NCBI GenBank assembly: GCA_913019905.1
Contig: CAJVZD010000002.1
Location: 62,001 to 126,000 of the forward strand
Length of the DNA stretch: 64,000 nt
Source: an uncultured Cellvibrionales bacterium
GTDB lineage: Bacteria > Pseudomonadota > Gammaproteobacteria > Pseudomonadales > Dasaniaceae
Direction: 5' to 3'
Shown: positions 51,402 through 60,987 of the stretch, piece by piece
Numbering within the stretch: position 1 is the stretch's first letter
Layout of the letters: every line of letters begins with the position of its first letter
Notes under the pieces: generated by a model
What the model was told of the DNA's origin: nothing
The model's input: the letters and a program-made list of their open reading frames with translations, nothing else
Databases searched by the model: none
Position numbers and translations under genes: made by a program

Positions 51402-53910
51402 TCTGTTCACGGTAAACAAGTTGCTAACGCTCAGTAGTTTGCGCTTTATGAATCGTCATCGGTGGCAAAGTTGGTTGACCGTTATTGGGGTGATGCTGGG
51501 CGTTACGATGGTGGTCGGTGTTGACCTTGCCAACAGTAGCGCTCGGCGCGCCTTTTCCCTGTCACTCGAATCTATTGCAGGCCCGACAACTCACCAAATT
51601 ATCGGTGGACCTACAGGTATTCCGGAAAAAATATATACGAAATTAAGAACGGATTTAGCGATCAGATCGAGCCTACCGATGGTAACTGGGCAGGTCATTA
51701 TTCGCGGAGAACCATTTTCCTTATTGGGTGTTGATCCCATCAGCGAAGCAAACGTCGGCAGACATACCGCTGGACTGCAATACCAGGGCCTTGGTAGTGC
51801 CTTTTCAAGCGGCGATTCTGTCATGTTGTCAGAGCGTGCTGCGGCGCGTCTAAATTTAAAAAGGTCGGATGTCTTCAATTTGAAAAGAGGCGGCGAAGTA
51901 ATTCCGGTTAAACTCGCGGCAACTTTCCCCTCCGACAACCCCGCCGCAACCGACGGTTTATTGTTTGCCGACATCGCCGTCGCCCAACGTTTGCTAAATC
52001 GTTTCGGGTATCTGGACCGAATCGATCTTATATTGGATCAAACGACTAGTGCATCTATTCGCACATGGTTACCGCCAGGGCTTAGCCTGGTTGAGAGCGA
52101 ATCGCGCAACGATAATTTGCGCCAGATGAGTGAAGCTTTTCATATCAATTTAACCGCAATGAGCCTGCTGGCTCTTCTGGTCGCGACCTTGCTCATCTAC
52201 AACACCGTGACCCTGTCCGTTTTACAGAGACGTAATACTCTCGGCATCTACCGAGCGCTTGGTGTCACTCGCAAAGAAGTGTTTTTTTTAGTTATCAGAG
52301 AATCACTCGTCCTGGCGACCATCGCAAGCTTAGCTGGATTGTTATTGGGCTTGCTACTAGGGCAAGTACTGGTACAGCTGGTCACCCGCACAGTGAATGA
52401 CTTGTTTTTCAACTTACACGTGACAGCTTTTATTATTGACCCCATTTCACTGATAAAGGGTTTTGTCGTTGGCTTGGGCATGTCTTTGGCAGCTTGTTCG
52501 TTACCGGCATGGGAAGCCAGCCGCAATCAGCCAATCAGTGTTATGCAGAGATCTGTTCTCGAGCGCCGTTGGCAACATCGATTACCTAAGCTTACGGTCT
52601 GTGCCATCATTATGCTCACTATTGGTTTTCTTATCCTATCACCAACCCACGGGACGCTGATTGAGGGTTTTGTGGCTCTAACATTTATCGTATTGGGCTT
52701 TTGCTTGCTGGTCCCGGTATTTCTCATATTAGCAACGCGATCTTTATTGCAACTATTTTCTCCCTGGCTAAATAGTACCGCACGTATTGCGATACGCGAC
52801 ATTTCAGCGGGAATGAGTCGCACCGGTATGGCCGTAGCAGCACTGACTGTGGCAGTATCTGTCACGGTGGGTGTGGGTGTGATGGTCAGTAGTTTCCGAG
52901 AAACCGTTAACGTCTGGCTCGGCCAATACCTGAGCGCCGATATTTATATTTCAACGGCCGATAGAAGCGGTACCGGGTTAACGCAGCCCCTTGTTGTTCG
53001 ACTTGAGGCGATACCCGGAGTCTCTGCGGTATCTTCCAGCCGAGTCACTACGATAGAAACCGAGTTTGGACCCATTCGAACCATTGCTACCACGCCAATT
53101 AAGGGCACAGCATCCCTACCCCTCAAGCATAGTATTGACGACGCTTTAGCACTATTTGATCAGGGTAAAGGTATCATGATTTCTGAACCTCTGGCCTATC
53201 ACCAGCAACTCGCCCCCGGCGATAACATAAGCGTTGTGACGAATGAGGGAACAAAGTCTCTTGCTATTCTGGGTGTCTATTATGATTTCACGAGCAGCAC
53301 CGGTATGATCGCCCTGCATAGGAGCGCCTACCAACAATGGTGGAATGACGACCGGATTTCAACCCTGTCGATATACCGTGCTGCTAACACAAATCAGGCG
53401 GAGCTCCTTAAAACGGTTAAGATGGTGCTACAAGATGAAGGCGAACAGATTCGAGTTATCTCAAACCGAGAAATACGAGAAGTGGCAATCGCTGTTTTTG
53501 ATCGAACCTTTGAAATAACCCGCGTATTGAGAATACTGGCTATCGTCGTCGCATTTGTAGGTGTATTAAGCGCGTTAATGGCACTCCAGTTGGAAAGAAC
53601 ACGGGAGTTCGCTATTTTGCGCGCCACCGGGATGACCCCAAAACAAATCAGTCTAATGATTTTCGGACAAACCAGCTTGATGGGCGTGTTAGCCGGGCTG
53701 ATGTCGATTCCACTGGGGTTGGTAATGGCAAATATTCTCATCGAAGTCATTAACCGACGATCATTCGGGTGGAGCATGCTGCACCAGGTACCCAACACTG
53801 TCTTGATTGAAGCCTTATTGTTGGCGATATTTGCAGCTGCGCTAGCGGGTGTTTACCCCGCTCTAAAAGCTTCGACTATTTCTCCCGCTCAAGCCTTACG
53901 AGAGGAATGA
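51391..53910 (+). CDS. ABC permease, fused AttF-AttG type (FtsX-like)
   Basis: An 839-residue permease with two FtsX-type permease modules and two MacB-like periplasmic domains: a membrane segment near 30, periplasmic region to about 250, three segments to about 390, two more near 400-450, a central segment near 480, a second periplasmic region, and three C-terminal segments ending in the FtsX-typical TISPAQALREE. AttF and AttG are separate in some bacteria; here they are one chain. TTG 51391 has GGAGG 6 nt upstream and is preferred to an earlier TTG. It overlaps the next gene by 4 nt (ATGA). The exported cargo is unknown; MacB/Lol relatives move lipoproteins or lipidic molecules. Confidence 0.88.
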   Translation: MPGNLFTVNKLLTLSSLRFMNRHRWQSWLTVIGVMLGVTMVVGVDLANSSARRAFSLSLESIAGPTTHQIIGGPTGIPEKIYTKLRTDLAIRSSLPMVTGQVIIRGEPFSLLGVDPISEANVGRHTAGLQYQGLGSAFSSGDSVMLSERAAARLNLKRSDVFNLKRGGEVIPVKLAATFPSDNPAATDGLLFADIAVAQRLLNRFGYLDRIDLILDQTTSASIRTWLPPGLSLVESESRNDNLRQMSEAFHINLTAMSLLALLVATLLIYNTVTLSVLQRRNTLGIYRALGVTRKEVFFLVIRESLVLATIASLAGLLLGLLLGQVLVQLVTRTVNDLFFNLHVTAFIIDPISLIKGFVVGLGMSLAACSLPAWEASRNQPISVMQRSVLERRWQHRLPKLTVCAIIMLTIGFLILSPTHGTLIEGFVALTFIVLGFCLLVPVFLILATRSLLQLFSPWLNSTARIAIRDISAGMSRTGMAVAALTVAVSVTVGVGVMVSSFRETVNVWLGQYLSADIYISTADRSGTGLTQPLVVRLEAIPGVSAVSSSRVTTIETEFGPIRTIATTPIKGTASLPLKHSIDDALALFDQGKGIMISEPLAYHQQLAPGDNISVVTNEGTKSLAILGVYYDFTSSTGMIALHRSAYQQWWNDDRISTLSIYRAANTNQAELLKTVKMVLQDEGEQIRVISNREIREVAIAVFDRTFEITRVLRILAIVVAFVGVLSALMALQLERTREFAILRATGMTPKQISLMIFGQTSLMGVLAGLMSIPLGLVMANILIEVINRRSFGWSMLHQVPNTVLIEALLLAIFAAALAGVYPALKASTISPAQALREE

Positions 53911-55094
53911 TAGTGATTTGTCACTTTCCTGTATTATCAAGCACCGTCAGGGTAAACAGTAAGATTACAGCCGTTTTTTGGCTTCTGCTCAGCCTGATGG
54001 CGCTAGCTGGATGTCAAAAGAAGCCTGCGACTGCGATAGGTCTCGATCTTAGCGATATTCTCGGTGGACAAAATACCCATGGTTTTGAAAGGGCATTGAA
54101 AGAGAGAGAATTCCATTTCCCGCAAGACCATGCTGCTCATGAAACCTTTCGAAATGAATGGTGGTATTTAACGGGCAATGTGTCCGATGGAGAGGACAGA
54201 GTCTTCGGTTATCAGGTAACGTTCTTCCGCACGGCTATTGTTCCAGTATTAGCTCTGCAAACTCAAATCACGGAACGGCAGTCAAACTGGGCAGTGAACG
54301 ACATTTGGATGGCTCATGCTGCTGTCACCGACATAAACGGACAAGTTCACTACCACAAGCAACGTTTTTCTAGAGCTAATCCGGGCCTTGCTGGTGCTAA
54401 AACTAATCCCATAAAGATATGGCTGGAAGACTGGACACTAGGAAGTGTTTCAAACGATTTTCCCTGGCAACTCCAGGTAAAAACAAAGGACTTCGATTTG
54501 GCCTTAGAACTTAAACCGACCAAAGGCCACGTTCTACAAGGAGATCAGGGCCTTAGTCAAAAAAGCGCAGTTCCAGGCAACGCCTCCTATTACTATTCAT
54601 ATACCCGCATGGCCACAAAGGGAATTATACGACTTAATGGCAACACGATAGACGTCAATGGTTCCAGTTGGTTTGACCGCGAATGGAGTACCAGTGCACT
54701 CGATAAAAACCAGAGTGGCTGGAACTGGTTTTCTCTGCAGCTCGACAGTGGTGAAGACTTAATGTACTACCAATTGCTCGACCTCAAAGGGCGGGCCGAT
54801 ATCAATAGCCAGGGAAAGTGGGTTGACGATATCGGCAACAGCCTCGCCATCAAGCCAACAGACATCAAACTAAACATTCTCGAAGAATGGCAAAGTCAGG
54901 ATGGCAAACGTTACCCAACTCGCTGGCAAATAGACTACGCCGCGCAAAACAAAAGTTGGGTTGTTGAAGCGGTTATGGATGATCAATATATGGACCTCGC
55001 CGTGAAGTATTGGGAGGGTGCGGTTGCTATTTTCGACGCCGAGTCACAGAAGTTAGTCGGCCGTGGTTATCTGGAAATGACGAGAAGCCGGTAA
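53907..55094 (+). CDS. AttH-like lipocalin lipoprotein
   Basis: A 395-residue lipoprotein with signal and lipobox LMALAGC (Cys near 36). The mature protein is the CrtC/AttH lipocalin-like fold: FPQDHAAHETFRNEWWYLTG near 70, GYQVTFFR, and later SSWFDREWST and the QLDSGEDLMYYQL strand. In AttEFGH systems this lipoprotein is the extracytoplasmic partner of the permease. Its start overlaps the permease stop (ATGA). It closes the three-gene operon. The carotenoid hydratase name used for some family members is not supported here. Confidence 0.85.
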   Translation: MIVICHFPVLSSTVRVNSKITAVFWLLLSLMALAGCQKKPATAIGLDLSDILGGQNTHGFERALKEREFHFPQDHAAHETFRNEWWYLTGNVSDGEDRVFGYQVTFFRTAIVPVLALQTQITERQSNWAVNDIWMAHAAVTDINGQVHYHKQRFSRANPGLAGAKTNPIKIWLEDWTLGSVSNDFPWQLQVKTKDFDLALELKPTKGHVLQGDQGLSQKSAVPGNASYYYSYTRMATKGIIRLNGNTIDVNGSSWFDREWSTSALDKNQSGWNWFSLQLDSGEDLMYYQLLDLKGRADINSQGKWVDDIGNSLAIKPTDIKLNILEEWQSQDGKRYPTRWQIDYAAQNKSWVVEAVMDDQYMDLAVKYWEGAVAIFDAESQKLVGRGYLEMTRSR

Positions 55095-55163
55095 AATAGG
55101 TCAGCATAGCGTCTATTAGACAAGCCGCTATCAGCTAATGCTTTCCTGTTCCTGCGCTTTGTC

Positions 55164-55859
55164 TCAACTACGTTTCTCGCCTGTATCATGTTCCATATTG
55201 GGCACAATACTCGATTTATTTTCCTGGACATTATCTAAGGACAATGACCATTTCCAGAACCCATCGGCAATCACCATTTGCACGACGATGACAAACATTG
55301 CTATAAACGACGCGATTCCCGTTACCCAAGGATTACTGCCTGTCATCCAGACCAAAAAGCTCATCAAGCAAAGACTCGTGACAATCAGCATGACCGGGAG
55401 AACGTCTTTAAGGGTGGCTCTTCCGCGTTTTTCGAAAAATTCAGAATTTTCAACCTCAAGGCGCGCTCGTACCATATCATTCTGGCTAACCCAATTCATC
55501 ACCGCAAAAAGAACTGCCAGCAAAAATAGCCACTGCGATACATATTCGGGGCCCAATCTATCGATCATGCTAAATTGCACAATGCCCACGCAAAATGGGA
55601 ATAAGGTATCGACCATTGAAGGTACCCAACGAAAGCGCATTGAGTTGCTGGCATAACTATGCCAAATCACAACAATCCCGAGAAATACAGTGATGACTCG
55701 CATCCAACCGGACACCGCCTCCCAACTCCATTGATAGAGATCAGGACGTTGGTGTATTTCATCCCATAGAAGCTCAAAGGCCAAGGCCTGAACAATACTT
55801 AACAGGGTAAGAAGCACCATCGGGAAATTATTTTTAACTCTGTCTCGAATGACACTCAT
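55164..55859 (-). CDS. Membrane protein of unknown function
   Basis: A 231-residue protein with about six membrane segments (near 10-30, 55-75, 90-110, 118-138, 168-190 and 195-215), short polar loops, and a charged C-terminal tail. I do not recognise a family. ATG 55859 (MSVIRDRV) begins the membrane-protein-like part; the frame runs open to 56000 but the extra 47 residues look non-coding. The ribosome site is weak. It is convergent with the AttH gene and divergent from the flavin monooxygenase. Confidence 0.6.
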   Translation of the reverse strand: MSVIRDRVKNNFPMVLLTLLSIVQALAFELLWDEIHQRPDLYQWSWEAVSGWMRVITVFLGIVVIWHSYASNSMRFRWVPSMVDTLFPFCVGIVQFSMIDRLGPEYVSQWLFLLAVLFAVMNWVSQNDMVRARLEVENSEFFEKRGRATLKDVLPVMLIVTSLCLMSFLVWMTGSNPWVTGIASFIAMFVIVVQMVIADGFWKWSLSLDNVQENKSSIVPNMEHDTGEKRS

Positions 55860-56161
55860 TGATGAACCCGCTGTTTGATATGCACAATCATGAATAGTAT
55901 AACCGATCCCGACAACCTTAAATATATAGTGCATCTCGGTCTTCTTGGGAAATAAGGTTGGCCAATACCTTATCAGCGATAAATTCCAACCCATAATCAA
56001 TTACCAAATTTCTATCACGGCACAAAATTTTGCGCTATCGACCTTAACATTAACAAAAAGCAAGAAAGAAGTTAGACCTTGTAATAGTCATAAAATCTAC
56101 TTATTCTGCGTTGCACAAATTCTGAACAACAGTAGCAATTGATAACGATATTGAGGAAAAA
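55860..56161. other. Intergenic region, 302 bp
   Basis: Divergent promoter region of the membrane protein (minus) and flavin monooxygenase (plus). AT-rich, with no obvious palindrome or -35/-10 pair. The 5' part of the long minus-strand frame crosses it but is not supported as coding. Confidence 0.45.
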
Positions 56162-57670
56162 ATGACTCATTTTGATGTGATAATTGTCGGTGCGGGCCTC
56201 TCCGGTATTGGCGCCGCTTACCACTTACAGGACAAATGTCCCGAGAAAACGTATGCCATCCTGGAAGGTCGCGATGCGATCGGTGGCACCTGGGATTTAT
56301 TTCGCTATCCGGGAATTCGGTCCGATAGCGACATGCATACTTTGGGCTACAGCTTTAAGCCCTGGCTTGCCGCCAAAGCCATTGCCGATGGGCCCTCCAT
56401 CCGCGATTATGTGATTGAGACCGCCGATGAAAACGCGATTACCGAACATATTCATTTTAAACATTTCGTCAAAGACGCTTCTTGGTCGACAGAAGAGGCA
56501 CGCTGGACTGTTACCGCCGCTGCCGGAACTGATGGTGAAACTATCCAATTCACCTGTAATTTACTCTACATGAACAGTGGTTATTATAATTATGACGAAG
56601 GTTTTACACCTGATTTTAAAGGTTTTGATGATTTTAAAGGCACGACTGTTCATCCACAGTTCTGGCCCGAGGACTTAGATTATACCGGTAAAAAAGTTGT
56701 GGTTATTGGCAGTGGTGCGACCGCAATGACTCTTGTCCCCGCGATGGCCGATAAGGCTGCCAGTATTACGATGTTACAGCGCTCACCAACCTATGTGGTG
56801 TCGCGACCAGCGCAGGACAAATTGGCCAATGCGCTCAGGAAAATATTACCGGAAAAAATTGCCTATGCGTTAACGCGGTTCAAGAATGTACAGATGACCC
56901 GGATAATGTACGAACGCACACGTAAACAACCGGAGAAGGTTAAGAAATTCATACTCGATTTGGTCCGTGAACAACTAGGTCCAGACTATGACGTCGACAC
57001 TCACTTTACACCTCGCTACAACCCATGGGATCAACGCCTCTGCCTCGTGCCCGATTCGGATCTGTTTAACGCAATTAACTCAGGCAAGGCCAAAGTCGTT
57101 ACCGAGATCATCGATTGTTTCACCGAGAGCGGTATTAAGCTGGCTAGTGGTGAATTGTTAGAGGCCGACATAATCGTTACCGCAACCGGCCTGAACATGA
57201 AAGTTCTGGGCGGCGCAAGCTTTAGCATCGACGGCAAGCCTATCGATTTTCCCGATACTTTGTCTTATAAGGGAATGATGTATTCCGATGTACCTAATCT
57301 CATCCAAACCTTTGGTTATATCAATGCCTCCTGGACACTGAGGGCCGACATCAATGCCGAATTCGTTTGTCGGATGATAAAACGCATGGATGAAACAGGT
57401 ATGAGGCAGTGTACGCCTCGTCTGCGCGATGAAGACAAAAATATGAAAACAAAGCCTTGGGTCGATGATTTTACCGCCGGGTACATGCAAAGAATGATGC
57501 ATTTGTTCCCCAAACAAGGTGATATCGACCCTTGGCGAAACACTCAAAATTACACACTAGATAAAAAGACCATCAGAAAAGCGCCTATCGAAGACGGGAC
57601 TCTTATATTCGATAACCCAGCGGGCCAGGCAGCTAAACCTGCCGCCGAAGAGCAAAGATCCGCAGCGTAA
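56162..57670 (+). CDS. Baeyer-Villiger-type flavin monooxygenase
   Basis: A 502-residue class B flavin monooxygenase. The FAD fold has GAGLSG near 10-15, followed by GGTWDLFRYPGIRSDSDMHT; a second dinucleotide fold for NADPH has VIGSGATA near 182. The fingerprint FKGTTVHPQFW (about 158-168) fits the Baeyer-Villiger pattern FxGxxxHxxxW. Sequence and length resemble the EthA/acetone-cyclohexanone monooxygenase relatives that insert oxygen next to a ketone. The natural ketone is unknown; the scattered SDRs and epoxide hydrolases could supply or use its substrates. GAGG is 5 nt upstream, and a strong terminator follows at 57683. Confidence 0.92.
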   Translation: MTHFDVIIVGAGLSGIGAAYHLQDKCPEKTYAILEGRDAIGGTWDLFRYPGIRSDSDMHTLGYSFKPWLAAKAIADGPSIRDYVIETADENAITEHIHFKHFVKDASWSTEEARWTVTAAAGTDGETIQFTCNLLYMNSGYYNYDEGFTPDFKGFDDFKGTTVHPQFWPEDLDYTGKKVVVIGSGATAMTLVPAMADKAASITMLQRSPTYVVSRPAQDKLANALRKILPEKIAYALTRFKNVQMTRIMYERTRKQPEKVKKFILDLVREQLGPDYDVDTHFTPRYNPWDQRLCLVPDSDLFNAINSGKAKVVTEIIDCFTESGIKLASGELLEADIIVTATGLNMKVLGGASFSIDGKPIDFPDTLSYKGMMYSDVPNLIQTFGYINASWTLRADINAEFVCRMIKRMDETGMRQCTPRLRDEDKNMKTKPWVDDFTAGYMQRMMHLFPKQGDIDPWRNTQNYTLDKKTIRKAPIEDGTLIFDNPAGQAAKPAAEEQRSAA

Positions 57671-57682
57671 CGACTCATCATT

Positions 57683-57724
57683 AATGGAGAACGATAACGT
57701 CTTCGGGGGTTATCGCTCTCCATT
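57683..57724 (+). terminator. Rho-independent terminator after flavin monooxygenase
   Basis: Left arm AATGGAGA-A-CGATAAC (57683-57698) pairs with GTTATCG-C-TCTCCATT (57709-57724): 15 base pairs with one internal mismatch and a 10-nt loop, starting 12 nt after the stop and ending in a short T tract. Confidence 0.85.
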
Positions 57725-57888
57725 TTGCTAAGCCCATCATTTCTAAATCACCGATCTAAATTCGACTCATCTGCCATTGAAGTACAGGATCAGCTCGCTA
57801 TTGCAGTAAACTGCGTTCATAGTAAAATGATCGAGTCCTTTAATTCTCAGGCCTGACTTGTCGGCCACTAGCTAGTAGACGCCGCGAA

Positions 57889-59388
57889 ATGAATTCATTA
57901 GACCCTATAACTTTTGACAATAGTTACGCACAGTTGTCAGGCGTATTTTACAGCCATCAACTCCCTACACCGGTTTCAAGTCCCAAGTTGATTCGGGTCA
58001 ACCACCAGCTTGCGCAACAGCTGGGAATCGATCCCGAGTGGCTTGAATCGAATGAAGGCGTAGCGGTTGTTGCCGGTAATCAAATCCCCAACGGTGCTAT
58101 TCCTCTGGCGGCAGTTTATGCCGGCTACCAGTTTGGCCAGTGGAACCCCCAGCTCGGCGATGGTCGAGCCGTGCTGCTCGGTGAAACGCTCGCGGGCAAT
58201 GGAGACCGGTATGACATCCAGTTAAAAGGCTCAGGTCCAACGCCTTACTCGCGCGGTGGGGACGGCCGTGCACCGCTCGGCCCCGTTCTACGAGAATATA
58301 TAGTGAGCGACGCGATGGCGAATCTGGGCATCGCTAGCACACGAGTTTTGGCGGCAGTGACTAGTGGCGAAGACGTTTTCCGAGACAGCGCTTTACCCGG
58401 AGCGGTATTAATGCGGGTCGGTAAAAGCCATATTCGATTTGGTACTTTCCAATATTTCACCGCCCAGGGAGATATAGAAGCAACCCGGCAACTGGCCGAC
58501 CATGTTATCCAACGACACTATCCCCAGTCTCTAGCAGCAGAAAACCCTTACAAAGATTTACTCGATCGCGTCATTAAGGCACAAGTTGATCTTATCGCCA
58601 GCTGGCAGTCGGTCGGATTTATCCATGGCGTGATGAACACCGACAACATGTTGTTAAGCGGGGAAACAATCGATTATGGTCCCTGTGCTTTTATGGATGA
58701 CTTTGATCCTGATAAAGTATTTAGTTCTATAGATCGGGCCGGACGTTACGCCTACAAAAATCAACCCGGAATTGCCCATTGGAATTTAGTCGGCTTGGCT
58801 CAATCGCTTATTCCGCTTCTCAATAACGATGAAACCACGGCTATAGCTCTTGCTCAGGAATCAATCGATGCGTTCCCAACACTCTTCAACAATGCCTATC
58901 ACCGAATTATGCGGGAGAAATTGGGGCTGACCAAAATTCTCGATGGCGACGAAGCCTTGATCAAAAATCTGTTAGAACTCATGACTGAGGAAAGAACCGA
59001 TTTTACGCTCACCTTTCGACGACTATCTGAGTTGGCCAGTTCCCACGATGACCAATCCCTACGGCCGCAACAAAGCATCCGTGAGATTTTCGAACTACCT
59101 ACGGCATTTTCAACCTGGATAAGTCAATGGCATGAACGAATTGACGAAGAAGAGGCGACAACACAAGAAATATCAAAAGCGATGCTAGCAGTCAATCCTG
59201 TTTTTATAGCGAGAAACCATCTTGTTGAACAAGTCATCAGTTCTGCTACTCAGCAGTCTGACCTAAAACCATTTCACACCTTGGTCGACATATTAGAGCA
59301 CCCCTATCACTATGACTCACGGTGTAGCGAATACGCCAAACCCCCGCAAACAGATCAAGTCGTAAAACAAACATTCTGTGGAACCTAA
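57889..59388 (+). CDS. selO: Protein adenylyltransferase SelO
   Basis: A 499-residue SelO (YdiU) pseudokinase-fold protein that transfers AMP to Ser, Thr or Tyr of target proteins in redox stress. Diagnostic stretches are YAGYQFGQWNPQLGDGRA, KGSGPTPYSRGGDGRAPLGP, GHVMNTDNM-like IHGVMNTDNML with the catalytic and metal residues, and DYGPCAFMD. Length fits bacterial SelO. It has no upstream ribosome site of note. Single gene, in no operon. The C-terminus CSEYAKPPQTDQ is of the usual type, ending in Cys-Gly-Thr. Confidence 0.95.
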   Translation: MNSLDPITFDNSYAQLSGVFYSHQLPTPVSSPKLIRVNHQLAQQLGIDPEWLESNEGVAVVAGNQIPNGAIPLAAVYAGYQFGQWNPQLGDGRAVLLGETLAGNGDRYDIQLKGSGPTPYSRGGDGRAPLGPVLREYIVSDAMANLGIASTRVLAAVTSGEDVFRDSALPGAVLMRVGKSHIRFGTFQYFTAQGDIEATRQLADHVIQRHYPQSLAAENPYKDLLDRVIKAQVDLIASWQSVGFIHGVMNTDNMLLSGETIDYGPCAFMDDFDPDKVFSSIDRAGRYAYKNQPGIAHWNLVGLAQSLIPLLNNDETTAIALAQESIDAFPTLFNNAYHRIMREKLGLTKILDGDEALIKNLLELMTEERTDFTLTFRRLSELASSHDDQSLRPQQSIREIFELPTAFSTWISQWHERIDEEEATTQEISKAMLAVNPVFIARNHLVEQVISSATQQSDLKPFHTLVDILEHPYHYDSRCSEYAKPPQTDQVVKQTFCGT

Positions 59389-59595
59389 ATATTTCTCGGT
59401 AGACGTGATCTAGCTTAATAAGCGTTGCTGTGCTTACGTAAATTACGTAGTCATTTTAACCCTCGGGCTTTCGACAATTTGTTTTCGGGAAAACAGTGTT
59501 TCGTGAAAGCATTTTTTGAAAGAGCCGTTCCGAAAAGGATTGTTCCGAAAGCAGATGATTCTAAAAAGGAACGGGTTCCGCAAACCAATTCTGAG

Positions 59596-60915
59596 TCATT
59601 CACTATCCTGAGGAATACTTACAATGACATCGACGCCCGATGTTAAGCCATTTCTAATCGACAATCGACCGTTGTGCGCTTCGACTATTTCTCGACACAG
59701 AGCTAAACCTAAACCTGAGCCACCTTGCTTCGTTGAGTAGAAAGGCAATAGGGCTTGCTGCATTATCTCATCAGACATACCCGGGCCATCGTCAGAAATC
59801 ACGATGACAAGACAATCATTTCGACGCTCTACCGACAATCCAACAGTGCCATCATCCCCCGCAGCCTCTCTGGCATTTTTGACTAGATTAATTAACACCT
59901 GTTCTATTTGGGATTGGTCTAACTGAACATCAAAATTTTCCTTTCTTCCCTCTAGGGTGAACTTGTGCTGCTGCGATAAGTTGGTCATCATATCCATCAT
60001 ATCGAATGTCTTAATGCGCGGACTCGGAAGTCTGGCAAAGGTTCCATAGCCTTCAATAAACTCAGCTAAATGGTTAGCCCTCTCGCCAATCGAAGTCAAT
60101 ATATGCACAAGCGGGGTCCAACTCTCGTCACTGGCTGAGTTTGCCTTCATTTTTTCCATCGCTATTTTCCCCGAGTGTGCCAATGAAGAAATAGGTGCCA
60201 GGGAATTATTTAGTTCGTGAGAAATGACTCTGATTACACGTTTCCAGGTATGTGCCTCCTGGCGGCTAATTTCTCTTGTCATTCTTCGCACAAGATACAA
60301 ACGGTGCTGGCGTCCGTTAAGGGTAAAGAATCGTGATGATGTGTAGAAGGTTTCTACTTCAGCAGACGTTTCAATAGAAACTAATCCATCTTGCCTTACC
60401 CGTATCGCTTCGGCAAGGTCAGCATTCAATGATCCTGACAATTCCGTCATATTGAGGCCAGTGATACCTTTTCCACTGGCAAGCAAGCTGCGCGCTTCAA
60501 TATTTGAGTAGACAATTCGCTCTCTGTGATCACACAGCCACATGGCAACCGGCGTACTTTGCAGAACAGTGTCCAACAACAATTCCCGTTGATTTATACT
60601 GTGACGCTGAGCTCGCAGTAGCTGACCGACCTCATTATGACGAGCAACAAGTTCTCCAAGTTCATCCTGTCTGGAGGACGATATTGTAATCGAAAAATCC
60701 TCATCCTTAATATTACTGGTAGAATCACTTAAGGCTTGAATAAGATTAACAATGGGTGATGAAAAAACAGAAGAGCAATAGAAAGTGAACGGCACCATGA
60801 TTAACAGGACCGAGACATAAGCCCACCAAAAAGGAAAATAGTACAACGCAAGCAAAGCCATTAGCGAGCTTGCCACGACTAACGCCAAGTTAAAGAAAAA
60901 TATTTTTCCTTGCAA
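59596..60915 (-). CDS. NtrY-like sensor histidine kinase
   Basis: A 439-residue membrane kinase: two membrane segments near 5-22 and 25-45, a HAMP-like linker, a PAS domain about 105-215, HisKA with ISHELNNSLAPIS (His near 231), and an ATPase domain with NLVKNAREA, SDDGPGM and GGSGLGLALC. ELNNSL is characteristic of NtrY-type kinases. It starts at TTG, as no ATG fits. It follows the sigma-54 response regulator gene by 72 nt on the same strand and is its partner. The signal is likely internal, as the periplasmic loop is very short. Confidence 0.87.
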   Translation of the reverse strand: MQGKIFFFNLALVVASSLMALLALYYFPFWWAYVSVLLIMVPFTFYCSSVFSSPIVNLIQALSDSTSNIKDEDFSITISSSRQDELGELVARHNEVGQLLRAQRHSINQRELLLDTVLQSTPVAMWLCDHRERIVYSNIEARSLLASGKGITGLNMTELSGSLNADLAEAIRVRQDGLVSIETSAEVETFYTSSRFFTLNGRQHRLYLVRRMTREISRQEAHTWKRVIRVISHELNNSLAPISSLAHSGKIAMEKMKANSASDESWTPLVHILTSIGERANHLAEFIEGYGTFARLPSPRIKTFDMMDMMTNLSQQHKFTLEGRKENFDVQLDQSQIEQVLINLVKNAREAAGDDGTVGLSVERRNDCLVIVISDDGPGMSDEIMQQALLPFYSTKQGGSGLGLALCREIVEAHNGRLSIRNGLTSGVDVIVSIPQDSE

Positions 60916-60987
60916 TGAGAAAATTTTCTTATTCCTTTTCTACCGTTCTCATTCGAACATTTTGAGCAATGGGTTTCTTTAAAGCTG

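Noticed and set aside
55106-55131. ATAGCG / CGCTAT hairpin between AttH and the membrane protein
   Set aside because: Six-bp stem with a long loop and no T-run; too weak to call a terminator.
55138-55656. 172-codon plus-strand ORF opposite the membrane protein gene
   Set aside because: The minus-strand frame has regular membrane segments; the plus frame is Thr/Ser-rich without pattern and has no ribosome site.
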